A stretch of DNA of 46,989 nucleotides from Thioalkalivibrio denitrificans (GCF_002000365.1 NZ_MVBK01000018.1:68528-115516); one strand, 5' to 3'; shown: positions 33,992 to 44,267, counted from the stretch's first letter. Notes: a model not told the origin generated them from the sequence alone. A program made the numbers and translations.

Positions 33992-34492
33992 GGTTTAATA
34001 AGCGATCCGTGAGGCATCGCGAGATCATGTCGCCGGACTCTTCGGTTAAAACGCCCGACACCTTTGATCGACGACCAATGTACCTCGATTACTGCATGGC
34101 CGAACGGTGTGCCCTGATCGGCACGAGCATCCTCCACGCCCCAGCGTACGTCACCAGGGTGAACAGTTTATACCGAGCAGCGTCGGATGATGTCCGGCAT
34201 CTACACCCACCCGTGCCGGAGTCTCACTATCATCGCGAGTTTCATCACAGAACCCGCAGCCTTACTGCATTTCGTCAGGAAATCCGTGCGCTTTCCGCTC
34301 GGTGTCACTTTTTCCGGTTTCTTATGAGCTAGTCTCCCTTCCACCAACCGATCGCAGGTGTCGACGGTTGCCTACCGGCTGCGTGCACATGGGATGTGAC
34401 GAACGTCTCGATATCCCGGGCACGATGAGCCGGGCAGAGAAACACCCACAGTCGTTTTACAACGTTCGGGCGCAAGCCCTGGGAGTGTCGCC
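33992..34492. other. 500-bp gap after the molybdoenzyme operon
   Basis: No convincing gene in either strand; the open frames here lack codon bias and ribosome sites. A hairpin (TCCGGCA 34193-34199 with TGCCGGA 34214-34220) may end the operon. GGAAA-N9-TTTCC at 34278-34296 recurs upstream of the next paralogue. Confidence 0.5.
34278..34296. promoter_or_regulatory. GGAAA-N9-TTTCC inverted repeat, copy 1
   Basis: GGAAA (34278-34282) and TTTCC (34292-34296) are embedded in a 27-bp block (34274-34300) that is 21 of 27 identical to 35022-35048. Both lie 194-197 bp upstream of paralogous small genes, so they may be co-duplicated control sites. Confidence 0.4.
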
Positions 34493-34843
34493 ATGATTAC
34501 ATGGAAGTCGGAATTCGTTGTTCTTTCAGTTGCCGTCGCCCTTGCCATGGGGGGTGCTGTCATTCACGCCAGAGATTCGGCACCGGCCACCGATCTGACG
34601 GCCCAGAAGCCACCGGAAATCGTGCAGGAGATTGAGCGGGTGGTGAGCCGTGCAGAGGAACGCGCCACGCTGCCCCTTGATCTGTCCCGATCCGATTTCG
34701 AAAGGGAGCTGAGCGAGCGCTACGTGGGTACGCATACGCTTTACCGGGCGCTGAGCGAACAAGCCCAGATGGAGGTGTATGAACACTACCAGCAGGACAA
34801 TCGGATCGAGAGCATCCGCCGCGTAGTCGCCTACGCCATGTGA
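34493..34843 (+). CDS. Small exported protein, FERELxxR family, copy 1
   Basis: A 116-residue protein with a signal peptide (VVLSVAVALAMGGAVIH) and cleavage near HARDSAP. The C-terminal half matches two other genes in the window (35242 and 44674): FERELSERYVGTHTLYRALS, then a VYEHYQQDN and IESIRRVVAYAM ending. The conserved block has mixed charge and aromatic residues but no cysteine or histidine motif, and looks helical. Family unknown to me. It is close to copy 2 in both signal peptide and mature sequence, consistent with recent duplication. GGGAG precedes the ATG. Location after a sulfur/Mo operon hints at a periplasmic accessory role. Confidence 0.85.
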   Translation: MITWKSEFVVLSVAVALAMGGAVIHARDSAPATDLTAQKPPEIVQEIERVVSRAEERATLPLDLSRSDFERELSERYVGTHTLYRALSEQAQMEVYEHYQQDNRIESIRRVVAYAM

Positions 34844-34850
34844 TCGAATC

Positions 34851-34885
34851 GTGAGGCGCGGGCGAGGTGTCTGCCCGCGCCTCAC
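34851..34885 (+). other. Hairpin after copy 1 of the small exported protein
   Basis: GTGAGGCGCGGGC (34851-34863) pairs perfectly with GCCCGCGCCTCAC (34873-34885) over 13 bp with a 9-nt loop, 8 bp after the stop. No T-run follows. It is probably a termination or 3'-end stabilising hairpin. The gap to 35241 otherwise holds the second GGAAA-N9-TTTCC copy. Confidence 0.65.
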
Positions 34886-35025
34886 GCCACAGGTTGCCTG
34901 ATTCCTGAATCGCCGCGCAGGTCCGCGGAAGAGGCCGATTTCTCAGGCCGTCTCCTGACCGTGCCGGCGTCACAGTATGTCCGGGATTCCCATCACATAA
35001 TCCCTATGCCCTGTGCACTCCGTCC

Positions 35026-35044
35026 GGAAATTCGTCCGTTTTCC
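35026..35044. promoter_or_regulatory. GGAAA-N9-TTTCC inverted repeat, copy 2
   Basis: GGAAA (35026-35030) and TTTCC (35040-35044) form the second copy of the block described at 34278, here with longer arms, CCGGAAA and TTTCCGG. It lies 198 bp before copy 2 of the small exported protein. Confidence 0.4.
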
Positions 35045-35241
35045 GGGCAGCCCGCCTTTGCCGAAATGCCACTCGGCTAACCTCAATGATCAACAGCCGC
35101 GCGCCGAATGCGCAGTTGGTGTTCGGGGGTGTGCAAGGGAGGTGGACGGGCATTTCCATCACCCGGGTATGACCCTCCTGACGATGAACAGTGCAGGATC
35201 CATGAATCCATGTTCGGGCAATCCGCCCGAGGAGAACCGCC

Positions 35242-35598
35242 ATGATCACAAGGAAGCCGGGTTTCATTATCTTTTCAGTTGCAGTTGCCGTCGCCATGGC
35301 GCTGGGCGGAGCCGCCATTCATGCGCGGGATACGGGTCCCATGCAGCATGCTGCGATGGATGCGTCCGCAGGTGCCGCGTCAGGGGTGGAACGCGTAGCC
35401 GCTCCACAGCAAGCGCGCACGGAGATGACGCCCGGTCTGACCCGGGAAGAGTTTGAACGCGAACTGGAGGTGCGATTCGCAGGCACTCATATGCTGTACC
35501 AGTCGATCCCCGAAGAGGCCAAGGCGGAGGTTTATGCCCAGTACCAGCGCGACAACGACATCGCGGGTATCCGTCGACTTGCGGCCTTCTCACTGTAG
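35242..35598 (+). CDS. Small exported protein, FERELxxR family, copy 2
   Basis: A 118-residue paralogue of the previous gene. The signal peptide (FIIFSVAVAVAMALGGAAIH, then ARD) is almost the same, the linker is rich in Ala and Glu, and the C-terminal block reads FERELEVRFAGTHMLYQSIP then VYAQYQRDN and IAGIRRLAAFSL. The conserved core is shared with 44674. Starts at ATG with GAGGAG upstream. Its stop is followed at once by the repeat element that fills the convergent gap with the outer-membrane channel gene. Function not recognised. Confidence 0.85.
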   Translation: MITRKPGFIIFSVAVAVAMALGGAAIHARDTGPMQHAAMDASAGAASGVERVAAPQQARTEMTPGLTREEFERELEVRFAGTHMLYQSIPEEAKAEVYAQYQRDNDIAGIRRLAAFSL

Positions 35599-35608
35599 TC
35601 GACGTTCA

Positions 35609-35768
35609 GGCGTGAGACGTGATGTGTGAGGCGATAGGTGATAGGCGTTAAACCATCCCTGGCCCTCCCCCATGAGGGGGAGGGGATTGATACTCTGGAC
35701 GCCTCACGCCTCACGCCTCACGCCTCACGCCTCACGCCTCACGCCTCACGCCTCACGCCTCATGCCTC
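35609..35768. repeat. Composite repeat with ten ACGCCTC heptamers in a convergent gap
   Basis: Nine perfect ACGCCTC units plus one ATGCCTC run from 35699 to 35768, ending one unit short of the tolC-like stop at 35770. The left side (about 35609-35648, GCGTGAGACGTGATGTGTGA and on) is a degenerate complementary copy, so the whole is an inverted repeat. In the middle CCCTCCCCC (35663-35671) pairs with GGGGGAGGG (35676-35684). Architecture matches the repeat at 3260-3427. Confidence 0.92.
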
Positions 35769-35769
35769 A

Positions 35770-37449
35770 CTACAGCACCACTTCCTCATCACCGGGCGCG
35801 GCGATCCCGCGTCGCATCAGGAGGGTTCCGCTCTGGCGATAAAGATCCGCCAGGGCCTGGCGGTGACGGATGACGGCCTCCACTTCCTCAAGCTGACTTT
35901 CCAGCAGGTCCCGCTGGGCCTGGGCAAGGGCCAGCGCGGTGCCTGTCCCCACGCGGAAGCGGGCCTGTTCCGCGCGCAGCACCTCTTCCTGCAGTTCGCG
36001 CGTCACGCGGGTGGCGCTGATCTGCTCCCTTGTTCGCTCCGTCTCGAGCCAGGCTGTCTGCACGTCCAGTGCCGTCAGCTGCGCCAGATTGGCCACTGCC
36101 TCGAGTGACTGCTGCCGGGTGAGGCGGGCGCGCCGTGATTCGGCCTGTGCGGCCCGGTTGCCGAAAGGCACCTCGAAGCGCAGCCCCAGCCGGTAGTCGT
36201 ACCCCGGGCCGTCCAAGTCACGCCAGGCTCGGCCGAAGGCGCTGGCATAGCCCGATTCCCCGAGGGTGATGAACAGGTCCAGGCGGGGCAGAAGGCCCTG
36301 CCGGGTCCGGATGACTTCCAGTTCACCCCGACGGGCGCGAATGCGGGCTTCGTTCAGTTCCGGACGCAACTGGTGCGAGAGCCGCACGTGAAGGTCTACC
36401 GGATCCAGGGGAAACGTCATCGGTTCTGGCGTGTCCTCGAGGACAATTTCCGTGTTCCAGTCGGCACCCGCAGGATTGATCAGCTGCAGGAGGCGCATGC
36501 GTGCGGCCGCCTTCTGGGCACGCGCATTGATGAGCCCCTGGCGGCGCAGCGCCACCTCGGCAAGGGCAGCGGTCTCCTCGGTCTCCGGGCGCTGGCCCAC
36601 GGCAATGCGGCTGCGCGTTTCAGAGAGCTGCTGCTCGGCCACGGCCAGGGCCTCGGCAAAGATCTCGGTGCGCCGGTCCGCGAGTACGTACTCCCAGTAG
36701 GTCTGCTCCACATCGGCCACGAGCGCCTCGGCAAAGCCGCGCAGTTCGTATTCCGAAGCCAGGGTATCCAGTTCCGCCTGGCGCAGGCGGGCCAGATTGG
36801 ACTCCACCCGTGCACCGCGCAGCAGTGCCTGGGTGAGGGTGATGCCGGCGCGCGCACTGAACTGCTCCTCCTCTACGCGGGTGGAGTCGCTACGCACGCT
36901 GCGCAGACTGAGTTCCACCTCGGTACCGGTGGGAAAGCGCTGCCGTGCACCCGCCTCCAGCAGATCCCGATCGGTGGTGATGAGATCCACCTGGCCGACT
37001 TCTTCCAGTTGTCGGACCACACGTTCACGGCCCACGCTCGCCTCGGCAAAGAACACGGGGTCGAACAGTGCCCGCTCGGTGGCCTCGAACGTGCCGGTGA
37101 TCAGGGGACGCAGTTGCTCCACGGAGAGGCTGCGATTGTGGCGCAGCGCCAGGTAGACCGCGTTCTCGATGGACAGCTCGAGTGTCCGGCCCGGTGTCAC
37201 CGCCGGCGCCCAGTCCTCCGGGAGTTGCAGGCGCAGCCCGGCTTCACGCTCCCCGTCGCCGGGCATTGTGGCGTGCTCATCGAGCCGCACGGGCCGCTGT
37301 TCGGCGCCCCGGCTGTCGATAGTGACCTCGCGGGTCTCCAGCTGGCTGCGTCCTGCGTCGCCCGGACGCGGGCCGGTGGGAAGATCCTGGGCGACGAGGG
37401 GAAGAGGGACCAGCAGTGTGACAAACAGCGGGATCAGTTGCTGGCGCAT
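35770..37449 (-). CDS. TolC-family outer-membrane channel
   Basis: A 559-residue outer-membrane efflux protein. A signal peptide (MRQQLIPLFVTLLVPLPLVA) is followed by two repeats of the TolC fold with long coiled-coil helices, for example AEALAVAEQQLSETRSRIAVG and LAQAQRDLLESQLEEVEAVI. It forms the outer channel for the RND pump encoded upstream. The start ATG overlaps the permease stop by 16 bp, so the complex is translated as a unit. The frame continues upstream but no start there is credible. Ends against the heptamer array. Confidence 0.9.
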   Translation of the reverse strand: MRQQLIPLFVTLLVPLPLVAQDLPTGPRPGDAGRSQLETREVTIDSRGAEQRPVRLDEHATMPGDGEREAGLRLQLPEDWAPAVTPGRTLELSIENAVYLALRHNRSLSVEQLRPLITGTFEATERALFDPVFFAEASVGRERVVRQLEEVGQVDLITTDRDLLEAGARQRFPTGTEVELSLRSVRSDSTRVEEEQFSARAGITLTQALLRGARVESNLARLRQAELDTLASEYELRGFAEALVADVEQTYWEYVLADRRTEIFAEALAVAEQQLSETRSRIAVGQRPETEETAALAEVALRRQGLINARAQKAAARMRLLQLINPAGADWNTEIVLEDTPEPMTFPLDPVDLHVRLSHQLRPELNEARIRARRGELEVIRTRQGLLPRLDLFITLGESGYASAFGRAWRDLDGPGYDYRLGLRFEVPFGNRAAQAESRRARLTRQQSLEAVANLAQLTALDVQTAWLETERTREQISATRVTRELQEEVLRAEQARFRVGTGTALALAQAQRDLLESQLEEVEAVIRHRQALADLYRQSGTLLMRRGIAAPGDEEVVL

Positions 37450-40400
37450 GGCACCTGTCCTTGAACCGACTCCGGACGGTCGCGATGGAACAACGTATAG
37501 AGTGCGGGGATCAGCAGCAGCGTGATCAGCGTGGAACTCAGGAGACCACCGATCACGGCGCGGGCCATGGGTGCCTGGGCATCGCCGCCTTCCCCGAGCC
37601 CGATGGCGAGCGGCATCAGGGCGAGAATGGTGGTGAGCGAAGTCATGAGAATGGGACGAAGGCGGCGGCGCGCGGCCTCGCGCACCGCGTCCCCGACAGT
37701 CCATCCTTCGCCACGATGCAGGCGCGCGCTCTGGTCCACCAGCAGGATGGCATTATTCACAGCGATACCCACCAGCATGATCACACCGATCATGGACTGC
37801 ACATTGATGGTGGAGCCGGTGGCCAGCAGGATACTGACCACCCCGATCAGCGCCAGGGGCACGGACACCATCACGATCAAGGGGTCCCGGAAGGATTCAT
37901 ACAGACTCGCCATGACCATGTACACCAGCGCAATCGCCATAATGAGGGCCAGGGAAAGCTCCGAGAAGGCCCTCTCCTGGTCCTCGACATCGCCGGCAAA
38001 GATCACGTCGACATTGCGTGGTATAGGCAGTTCGGACAGTTCGGTCCGGGCGTCCGCCACCACCGAGCCCAGGTCGCGACCCGCGATGTTGGCCGATACC
38101 GTGGTGATGCGTTGCTGCTCCTTGCGCTGGATGGTGACGGGACCCGTGCCCGACTCGAAACTCACCAGATTGCGCAGGGATACGGGCTCTCCGTTGCGCC
38201 CGGGAAGGGTCAGTCCGAGGATGTCATTGAGCGACAATCTTTCGGCGTCGTGGAGCTGCACCCAGATACGGGTCTCGGTCCCGCCGGCCCGGAACTCGCC
38301 CGCGCCGCCGCCGCTCAGTGCCGTCTCCAGCGTGCGTGCCACCTGAGCGACACTGATGCCCAGATCCGCGGCTCGTGCCCGATCGATCCGAACCAGTTGC
38401 TGAGGCTGGGCATCGTCACGGCCCCGGCGCACATCGGTCACACCGTCGATGCCCTGCAGCAGGGACTCGATCTCCATGGCAATCCCGTCGATCTGCAGCA
38501 GGTCAAAACCGCGCACCTCCACGGTGAGCCGTTCACCTTCCTCGCCACCCAGGCCGCGAATGACCATGCCCTCGCCGGCGCGCACCCGTACGGTGGCTCC
38601 GGGTACGGCGGTGAGATGGCGCCGCAGATCCGCGGCAATGGCTTCGCTTGAACGGTTGCGTTGGGACAGGGGAGCCAGGGCGATCTGGATGCGCGCCCGC
38701 GCCGGCGATGTGGCCCACATCCCGGTGGTGCCCACGTTCACCACCGTGCTGCGCAGTTCCGGCACCCGCTCCGCAATGATTCCCTCGACGCGCCTGACCT
38801 GGGCATCCATCAGTTCCAGCCGGGTACCGGGTTCCATCTCGATCCCCACCCTGATTTCACCCTCATCCGTCGGCGGCATGAACTCGCTGCCCAGTCGGGG
38901 AAGGAGTGTCAATGCAAGCGCAAAAAGCCCGATGCTCACCACGATGATGAACCATCGCTGGCGCAGGTTGACGTCCAGCAAACGCAGGTAGCCGGACTCC
39001 AGGGCCCCCACCATGCGCCCCGCGCCAGCCCCCAGCGTGGAGAAGGGCGCGGGCAGGGGACGCGCAACCGTCGTGGCGCGGCGTCCCATGAGCATGGGCA
39101 CCAGCGTCAGGGCCACCAGCAACGAGCAGAACAACGAGAACGCCACGACGAAGGCCAGCTGCTTGAACAGCACACCCGCCAGTTCCTGCGCAAAAAACAT
39201 GGGCAGGAAGATGGCCAGTGTGGTCAGCGTGCTGGCCACGATGGCAGCGGAAACATCCCCCGTGCCCTTTACGGCGGCTTCGGCCGGCTCCAGGCGGTCT
39301 TCAGCGCGCCGCCTTGCGATGTTCTCGATGACCACGATGGCGTTGTCCACCATCAGTCCGACGCCGAGAGCGAGGCCGCCCAGCGTCATGAGATTGAGGG
39401 TGAATCCGCCGAAATAGATGAGACCGAAGGTGGCGATCACGGACACCGGAATGGCTGTCGCCGCCACCAGCGTGAAACGCAGATTGCGCAGGAAGAACAG
39501 TAGCACCAGCACGGCGAGGCTGCCGCCATAGAGTATCGAGCGACTGACGTTCTCGATGGAACGCTCGATGTAGCGTGCGTTGTTGATGGGCACGGAGATA
39601 CTCAACTGCGGGAAGTCCGCGTTGAGCCGCAGCACTTCGCGCTCCACCGCCCTGGCCACCTCGACGGTATTGGCGTCGGATTGCTTGCGTACCGCAAGCC
39701 GAATGCCCGGTTCCCCGTTGATGCGGATAATGCGTGTGATCCGGCGATGGGTGTCGCGCACCTGGGCCACCTGGTGAAGCGTTACGGGCGCGCCCTCGCG
39801 CACTGCCACCACGGTGCTGCGGAGTTCCTCCAGCGTCTGAAACTCTCCCGGCGTGCGCAGGCGCAGGTCCAGACGTCCTTCCGCGATATCACCGGCCGGA
39901 ATACTGACGTTGGCATCGCGCAGGGCAGTGCGGATGTCCTCCAGGCTCAGACCCAGCGCCTGCATTCTCTCGGGAAGGACCTCGACACGGACCTCGCGCT
40001 GCAGGCCGCCCCACACATCCACCACCGCCACACCCGGTATGCGCTCGAGCCGGGGACGAATGCGGTCGTCGATGATCTCGCGCATGTCTATGGGATCCAT
40101 GCGTGCGGCCACCCCCACCAGCATGACCGGTGACTGGGCCGTGTCGAACTTGCGCACCCGGGGGCGTTCGGCATTGTCCGGCAGTCTGTTGACGATGCGT
40201 TCGAGGCGGTCCCGTATGTCGTTGCTGGCCTCGTCCAGGTTGGCGCCCCAGCCGAACGATACCCGAACATTGCTGCTGCCCTCGGCGGACGTGGACGTGA
40301 TCTCCTGCACACCCGGTACCGCCGCCACCGCTTCCTCCACCTGGCGGGTCACCAGCTGTTCCACTTCCTCGGGTCCGGCATTGCCGTAAGGCGTCGCCAC

Positions 40401-40541
40401 CGTGATGGTGGGGTAGGTGATATCGGGCAACAGATCGATGGGCAGGCGCAGCAGCGCCATGAGGCCCAGGGTCACCACGATCAGGGTGACCATCACGGTG
40501 AAGACGGGCCGGGGAACGGTGAACTGCGCGATATTCATCAC
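37434..40541 (-). CDS. RND efflux permease (HAE1/AcrB-like)
   Basis: A 1035-residue inner-membrane pump with 12 helices and two large periplasmic loops. It starts MNIAQFTVPRPVFTVMVTLI like HAE1 proteins, and GLALGVGLMVDNAIVVIENI carries the Asp proton-relay segment of helix 4. The late half contains IGVIMLVGIAVNNAILLVDQ. Proton-driven export of drugs, metals or metabolites is expected; substrate is not evident and neither a heavy-metal motif nor a regulator is adjacent. Encoded between adaptor and channel with 4-bp and 16-bp overlaps. Confidence 0.95.
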   Translation of the reverse strand: MMNIAQFTVPRPVFTVMVTLIVVTLGLMALLRLPIDLLPDITYPTITVATPYGNAGPEEVEQLVTRQVEEAVAAVPGVQEITSTSAEGSSNVRVSFGWGANLDEASNDIRDRLERIVNRLPDNAERPRVRKFDTAQSPVMLVGVAARMDPIDMREIIDDRIRPRLERIPGVAVVDVWGGLQREVRVEVLPERMQALGLSLEDIRTALRDANVSIPAGDIAEGRLDLRLRTPGEFQTLEELRSTVVAVREGAPVTLHQVAQVRDTHRRITRIIRINGEPGIRLAVRKQSDANTVEVARAVEREVLRLNADFPQLSISVPINNARYIERSIENVSRSILYGGSLAVLVLLFFLRNLRFTLVAATAIPVSVIATFGLIYFGGFTLNLMTLGGLALGVGLMVDNAIVVIENIARRRAEDRLEPAEAAVKGTGDVSAAIVASTLTTLAIFLPMFFAQELAGVLFKQLAFVVAFSLFCSLLVALTLVPMLMGRRATTVARPLPAPFSTLGAGAGRMVGALESGYLRLLDVNLRQRWFIIVVSIGLFALALTLLPRLGSEFMPPTDEGEIRVGIEMEPGTRLELMDAQVRRVEGIIAERVPELRSTVVNVGTTGMWATSPARARIQIALAPLSQRNRSSEAIAADLRRHLTAVPGATVRVRAGEGMVIRGLGGEEGERLTVEVRGFDLLQIDGIAMEIESLLQGIDGVTDVRRGRDDAQPQQLVRIDRARAADLGISVAQVARTLETALSGGGAGEFRAGGTETRIWVQLHDAERLSLNDILGLTLPGRNGEPVSLRNLVSFESGTGPVTIQRKEQQRITTVSANIAGRDLGSVVADARTELSELPIPRNVDVIFAGDVEDQERAFSELSLALIMAIALVYMVMASLYESFRDPLIVMVSVPLALIGVVSILLATGSTINVQSMIGVIMLVGIAVNNAILLVDQSARLHRGEGWTVGDAVREAARRRLRPILMTSLTTILALMPLAIGLGEGGDAQAPMARAVIGGLLSSTLITLLLIPALYTLFHRDRPESVQGQVPCASN

Positions 40542-41746
40542 CGGGCACCCACGGTATCCACCTGCTCCGGATCCACCAGCTGCACGGGACTCCCGTCGCT
40601 CAGAAGGTGCTGGCCCAGTGTCACCACGCGGCCATCCAGTTCAGGGGAACGGATCTCCACCCAGTTGCCATCGCGCACGCCGGTGCCCACCGGCACGAAC
40701 CGTACCCGGGGACCTTCGTCATCATCCATGATGCGGAATACCCCAGGTGCTCCTCCGCGCTCCACCAGGGCATCCACCGGCACGATGGTGGCGTTTTCAA
40801 TGTGACGGACCCGTATCGATGCCTCCACGAACATGCCCGGCCGTAGCCGAAGGTCCGGATTGGGCACGTTGATCTCGACGCGGGCCTGGCGCGAGGTTTC
40901 CCGGAATTCCGGTGCCAGTCGGGAGACGATGCCGGCAAATGTTTCTCCCGGATAGGCTTCCGTGGTGAGCACGACCTCCTGTCCGGGCCGGAGCCTGGCG
41001 TAGTCACGTTCCGTGACGAACACCACCGCCCGCAGCGGATTGGGTTCCACCAGGGCAAGCACCGGCATGTTGGCCTGCAGGATCGCCCCTTCGTCGGCAA
41101 AGCGTTCGGCCACCAGCCGTTCGGAATCCTCGCCGTGCCAGACGGCGAACAGTTCCGTGTAGGAGAGACGGATCTGCGCGCCCCGCACGGCCGCCTCGCG
41201 CTGGTCGATCTGGGAGCGTGCCAGTTCGACACGCGCCTCCTGCGCCTGGACCTCTGTTTGTGCGGCGTCCAGTTCGGACTGGGAGGCGACGCGCTGTTCG
41301 CGTAATTCCCGGGTGCGTGTCAGGGCTCGCCGCGCAGCCTCCAGGGACGCCTGCGCCTCCGACAGACTGGCACGGGCGACAGCCAGTTCGGCGCGCGCCT
41401 GCTGAAGTTCCTGTTCGAAAAGCTCCGTGTCCAGGCTTGCCAGGCGGTCTCCGCGGCGCACCGTGTCTCCGATGTCCACGTAGATCCGATCCAGCCGACC
41501 GGATACCCGCGGCGTTATCTCGACCCGGCTGGCCGCGGTGAGGGAACCGGTGAAACGCGTCGCCTCGCGGATGTCCCTCGTCTGCACCTCGGCCACCGTG
41601 ACCGCCACCGCCCGAGTCGAACCCCGGACCGCCGCACCGGGGCTGTTGGCCGGGGAGACAGCCGGATCGTCACCCGGCGACAACCACAACCACAACCCCG
41701 CGCCGGCAAGGGCAATCACGATCAGGGGGAGCAGCAATCGATTCAT
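40538..41746 (-). CDS. RND periplasmic adaptor (membrane fusion protein)
   Basis: A 402-residue adaptor with an N-terminal anchor (MNRLLLPLIVIALAGAGLWL), a lipoyl/biotinyl-like half motif (VSGRLDRIYVDIGDTVRRGD), a long coiled-coil (about residues 115-190) and the beta-barrel and membrane-proximal domains to the end. It bridges the permease and TolC-like channel. First gene of the RND operon. No lipoprotein cysteine is present. The 241 bp upstream (41747-41987) show no gene; they include the promoter region but no clear box. Confidence 0.92.
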   Translation of the reverse strand: MNRLLLPLIVIALAGAGLWLWLSPGDDPAVSPANSPGAAVRGSTRAVAVTVAEVQTRDIREATRFTGSLTAASRVEITPRVSGRLDRIYVDIGDTVRRGDRLASLDTELFEQELQQARAELAVARASLSEAQASLEAARRALTRTRELREQRVASQSELDAAQTEVQAQEARVELARSQIDQREAAVRGAQIRLSYTELFAVWHGEDSERLVAERFADEGAILQANMPVLALVEPNPLRAVVFVTERDYARLRPGQEVVLTTEAYPGETFAGIVSRLAPEFRETSRQARVEINVPNPDLRLRPGMFVEASIRVRHIENATIVPVDALVERGGAPGVFRIMDDDEGPRVRFVPVGTGVRDGNWVEIRSPELDGRVVTLGQHLLSDGSPVQLVDPEQVDTVGAR

Positions 41747-41987
41747 GGGAAATACGTGGGCAGCGGTGCGGATCGCAAGGGCGATACTGACATAAACGCG
41801 TGAGACCGTCGCCGGGTTGACCGCCCCTCATCGGGTCGGGGCCGAAGGCCACGCACCCCGGGCGGCCCGCTCATACCCCATCCGGTTCGCCGGCAAGGGA
41901 TTCCGGGCCAATGCTCATTCGAGACGCCACGGGGCCGCGAGTTCCCGCACGTCATGGAGCAGTGCGGTCCGGTGCGCTCAGCGTTGA

Positions 41988-44267
41988 TCAGGCGGTTTCC
42001 TTTTGCGCCTCCACCACGGCGAGCGCGGTCATGTTGATCAGGCGGCGCACCGAGGCGGTTTCGGTGAGGACATGGACGGGGCGGGCGGCACCGAGCAGCA
42101 CCGGGCCCACGCTGACACCCTGGCCGCTGGCGGCTTTGAGCAGGTTGAACGAGATATTGGCCGCGCCCAGGTTGGGCATGATCAGCAGGTTGGCTTCGCC
42201 CTTGAGTTTGCAGCCTTGGTAGATGCGTTCGCGCAGTTCTTCCTTGAGGGCCGCATCGGCGTGCATCTCGCCATCCATTTCCAGCTCCGGATCCATGCGT
42301 TCAATCATCCCCCGCGCCAGGCTCATCTTGCGCGCGGCGAGCGACTGGGAGCTGCCGAAGTTGGAATGCGAGACCAGGGCCACCTTCGGCGTCAGGCCGA
42401 AGCGGCGCACCTCCTCGGCGGCCATGATCGTGAACTCGGCGATGGTCTCCGCGTCGGGATCCTCGTTGACATAGGTGTCACAGATAAACAGCGTGCGACT
42501 GGGCAGCATGAGCACGTTCATGGCGGCAAATGTCCGCCGTCCGGGCGCGAGGCCGATGACGTCCGAGACGTGCTGCAGGTGGGTTGCGTGGCGCCCGGCG
42601 ACGCCGCAGATGAGCGAATCCGCGTAGCCGTGGCGCAGCAGCATGCACCCGATCAGTGTGTTGTCGCTGCGCATGAGCTGCTTGGCGATCTCGGGCGTGA
42701 CGCCCTTGCGGCCCATCAGTTCGTGGTAGTCGGTCCACAGCGGCCGGTAGCGGGGATCGGAATCCGGATTCACCAGTTCGAAGTCCTCGCCCGGTTTCAG
42801 CCGCAGACCGATGCGGTCAATGCGCATCTGCACGACATCCGGACGACCGATCACCACGGGTTCCGCCAGCCCTTCCTCGAGCACGGTCTGGATGGCCCGA
42901 AGCACGCGCTCCTCCTCACCCTCGGCGAACACCACGCGCTTCGGCGCCGCCTTGGCGGCGGCAAACACCGGCTTCATGATGAACCCGGACTGGTAGACAA
43001 AGTTGTTGAGGTGATCGCGGTAGCTGCGCAGATCCTCGATGGGCGCGCTGGCCACGCCCGACTCCGTGGCCGCCTTGGCCACCATCGGGGCGATCTTGAC
43101 GATCAGGCGCGGATCGAACGGCTTGGGAATCAGATATGACGGACCGAAGCGCAGGCCCTCGTCGCTGTACGCCTTGGCCACCAGCTCCGATGGCTCCGCC
43201 CGGGCAAGGTCCGCCAGGGCCTTGACCGCCGCAACCTTCATCTCGTCGGTGATGGCCCGGGCCCCCACATCCAGCGCACCGCGGAAAATGAATGGGAAGC
43301 ACAGGACATTGTTCACCTGGTTGGGATAGTCCGAGCGGCCGGTGGCCACCATGGCGTCGTCGCGCACCTCGGCCACGTCCTCGGGCAGGATCTCCGGATC
43401 CGGGTTGGCCAGGGCGAGGATGAGCGGGGAGGGCGCCATCCGGGCCACCATGTCCTTTTTCAGTATCCCGCCCGCGGAGAGGCCCAGGAAGACGTCGGCC
43501 CCCTCGATCACGTCCGCCAGCGTACGGGCATCCGTGGCCTGTCCGTAGCGTGCCTTGAACGCGTCCATGCCCTCGGATCGTTCCGTATGGACCACCCCCT
43601 GGCGATCCGTCACCCAGATGTTTTCGGGCGAGAGGCCCAGGGTGACGAGCAGGTCCAGGCACGCCAGTGCCGCTGCTCCGGCTCCCGAGGTCACAAGCTT
43701 CACCCGGGAGAGATCCTTGCGGGCAAGGGTCATGGCGTTGAGCACCGTTGCCGCCACCACGATGGCCGTGCCGTGCTGATCGTCATGGAACACCGGGATG
43801 TTCATGCGCTCGCGCAGCCGGCTCTCGATGTAGAAGCACTCCGGCGCCTTGATGTCCTCAAGGTTGATGCCCCCGAAGGTGGGCTCCAGGGCAGCGATCA
43901 TGTCCACCAGGCGATCCGGGTCCGACTCGCTCAGTTCCAGGTCGAATACATCGATATTGGCAAATTTCTTGAAAAGAACCCCTTTGCCCTCCATGACCGG
44001 CTTGGCAGCCAGCGGCCCCACCGCACCCAGCCCCAGAACAGCCGTGCCATTTGTAATCACCCCCACGAGGTTGCTACGCGCCGTGAGGCGTGCGGCCTGC
44101 GCGGGATCGGCCGCGATGGCCCGGGAAGCGGCCGCCACGCCAGGGGAGTAGGCCAGCGCGAGGTCACGCTGGTTGGTCAGTCCCTTGGTGGGTACCACGG
44201 AGATCTTTCCCGGGGTGGGGAGTTGGTGGTAGTCGAGAGCGGCCTGGTCGAGGCTGGTCTTGTCCAT
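41988..44267 (-). CDS. maeB: NADP-dependent malic enzyme with phosphotransacetylase domain
   Basis: A 759-residue two-domain enzyme, the length of E. coli MaeB. The N-terminal malic enzyme part (about 1-420) has [36 protein letters not shown] and the [20 protein letters not shown] Rossmann loop. The C-terminal part (about 430-759) is phosphotransacetylase-like ([15 protein letters not shown]) and probably regulatory. It decarboxylates malate to pyruvate with NADPH. ATG 44267 is chosen because it yields the normal N-terminus; the frame is open to 44387. It could balance pyruvate and C4 acids, but no direct link to the sulfonate genes is seen. Confidence 0.95.
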   Translation of the reverse strand: MDKTSLDQAALDYHQLPTPGKISVVPTKGLTNQRDLALAYSPGVAAASRAIAADPAQAARLTARSNLVGVITNGTAVLGLGAVGPLAAKPVMEGKGVLFKKFANIDVFDLELSESDPDRLVDMIAALEPTFGGINLEDIKAPECFYIESRLRERMNIPVFHDDQHGTAIVVAATVLNAMTLARKDLSRVKLVTSGAGAAALACLDLLVTLGLSPENIWVTDRQGVVHTERSEGMDAFKARYGQATDARTLADVIEGADVFLGLSAGGILKKDMVARMAPSPLILALANPDPEILPEDVAEVRDDAMVATGRSDYPNQVNNVLCFPFIFRGALDVGARAITDEMKVAAVKALADLARAEPSELVAKAYSDEGLRFGPSYLIPKPFDPRLIVKIAPMVAKAATESGVASAPIEDLRSYRDHLNNFVYQSGFIMKPVFAAAKAAPKRVVFAEGEEERVLRAIQTVLEEGLAEPVVIGRPDVVQMRIDRIGLRLKPGEDFELVNPDSDPRYRPLWTDYHELMGRKGVTPEIAKQLMRSDNTLIGCMLLRHGYADSLICGVAGRHATHLQHVSDVIGLAPGRRTFAAMNVLMLPSRTLFICDTYVNEDPDAETIAEFTIMAAEEVRRFGLTPKVALVSHSNFGSSQSLAARKMSLARGMIERMDPELEMDGEMHADAALKEELRERIYQGCKLKGEANLLIMPNLGAANISFNLLKAASGQGVSVGPVLLGAARPVHVLTETASVRRLINMTALAVVEAQKETA

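Noticed and set aside
33730-34332. Open frames around and after the cytochrome gene, on both strands
   Set aside because: No ribosome site, no recognisable motif, and the plus frame begins inside the cytochrome domain.
35699-35768. Tandem array as a CRISPR
   Set aside because: Units are seven bases and contiguous with no spacers; no cas gene is near.
41747-41987. Short open frames between the RND adaptor and malic enzyme genes
   Set aside because: They lack ribosome sites and family features; treated as an intergenic region.
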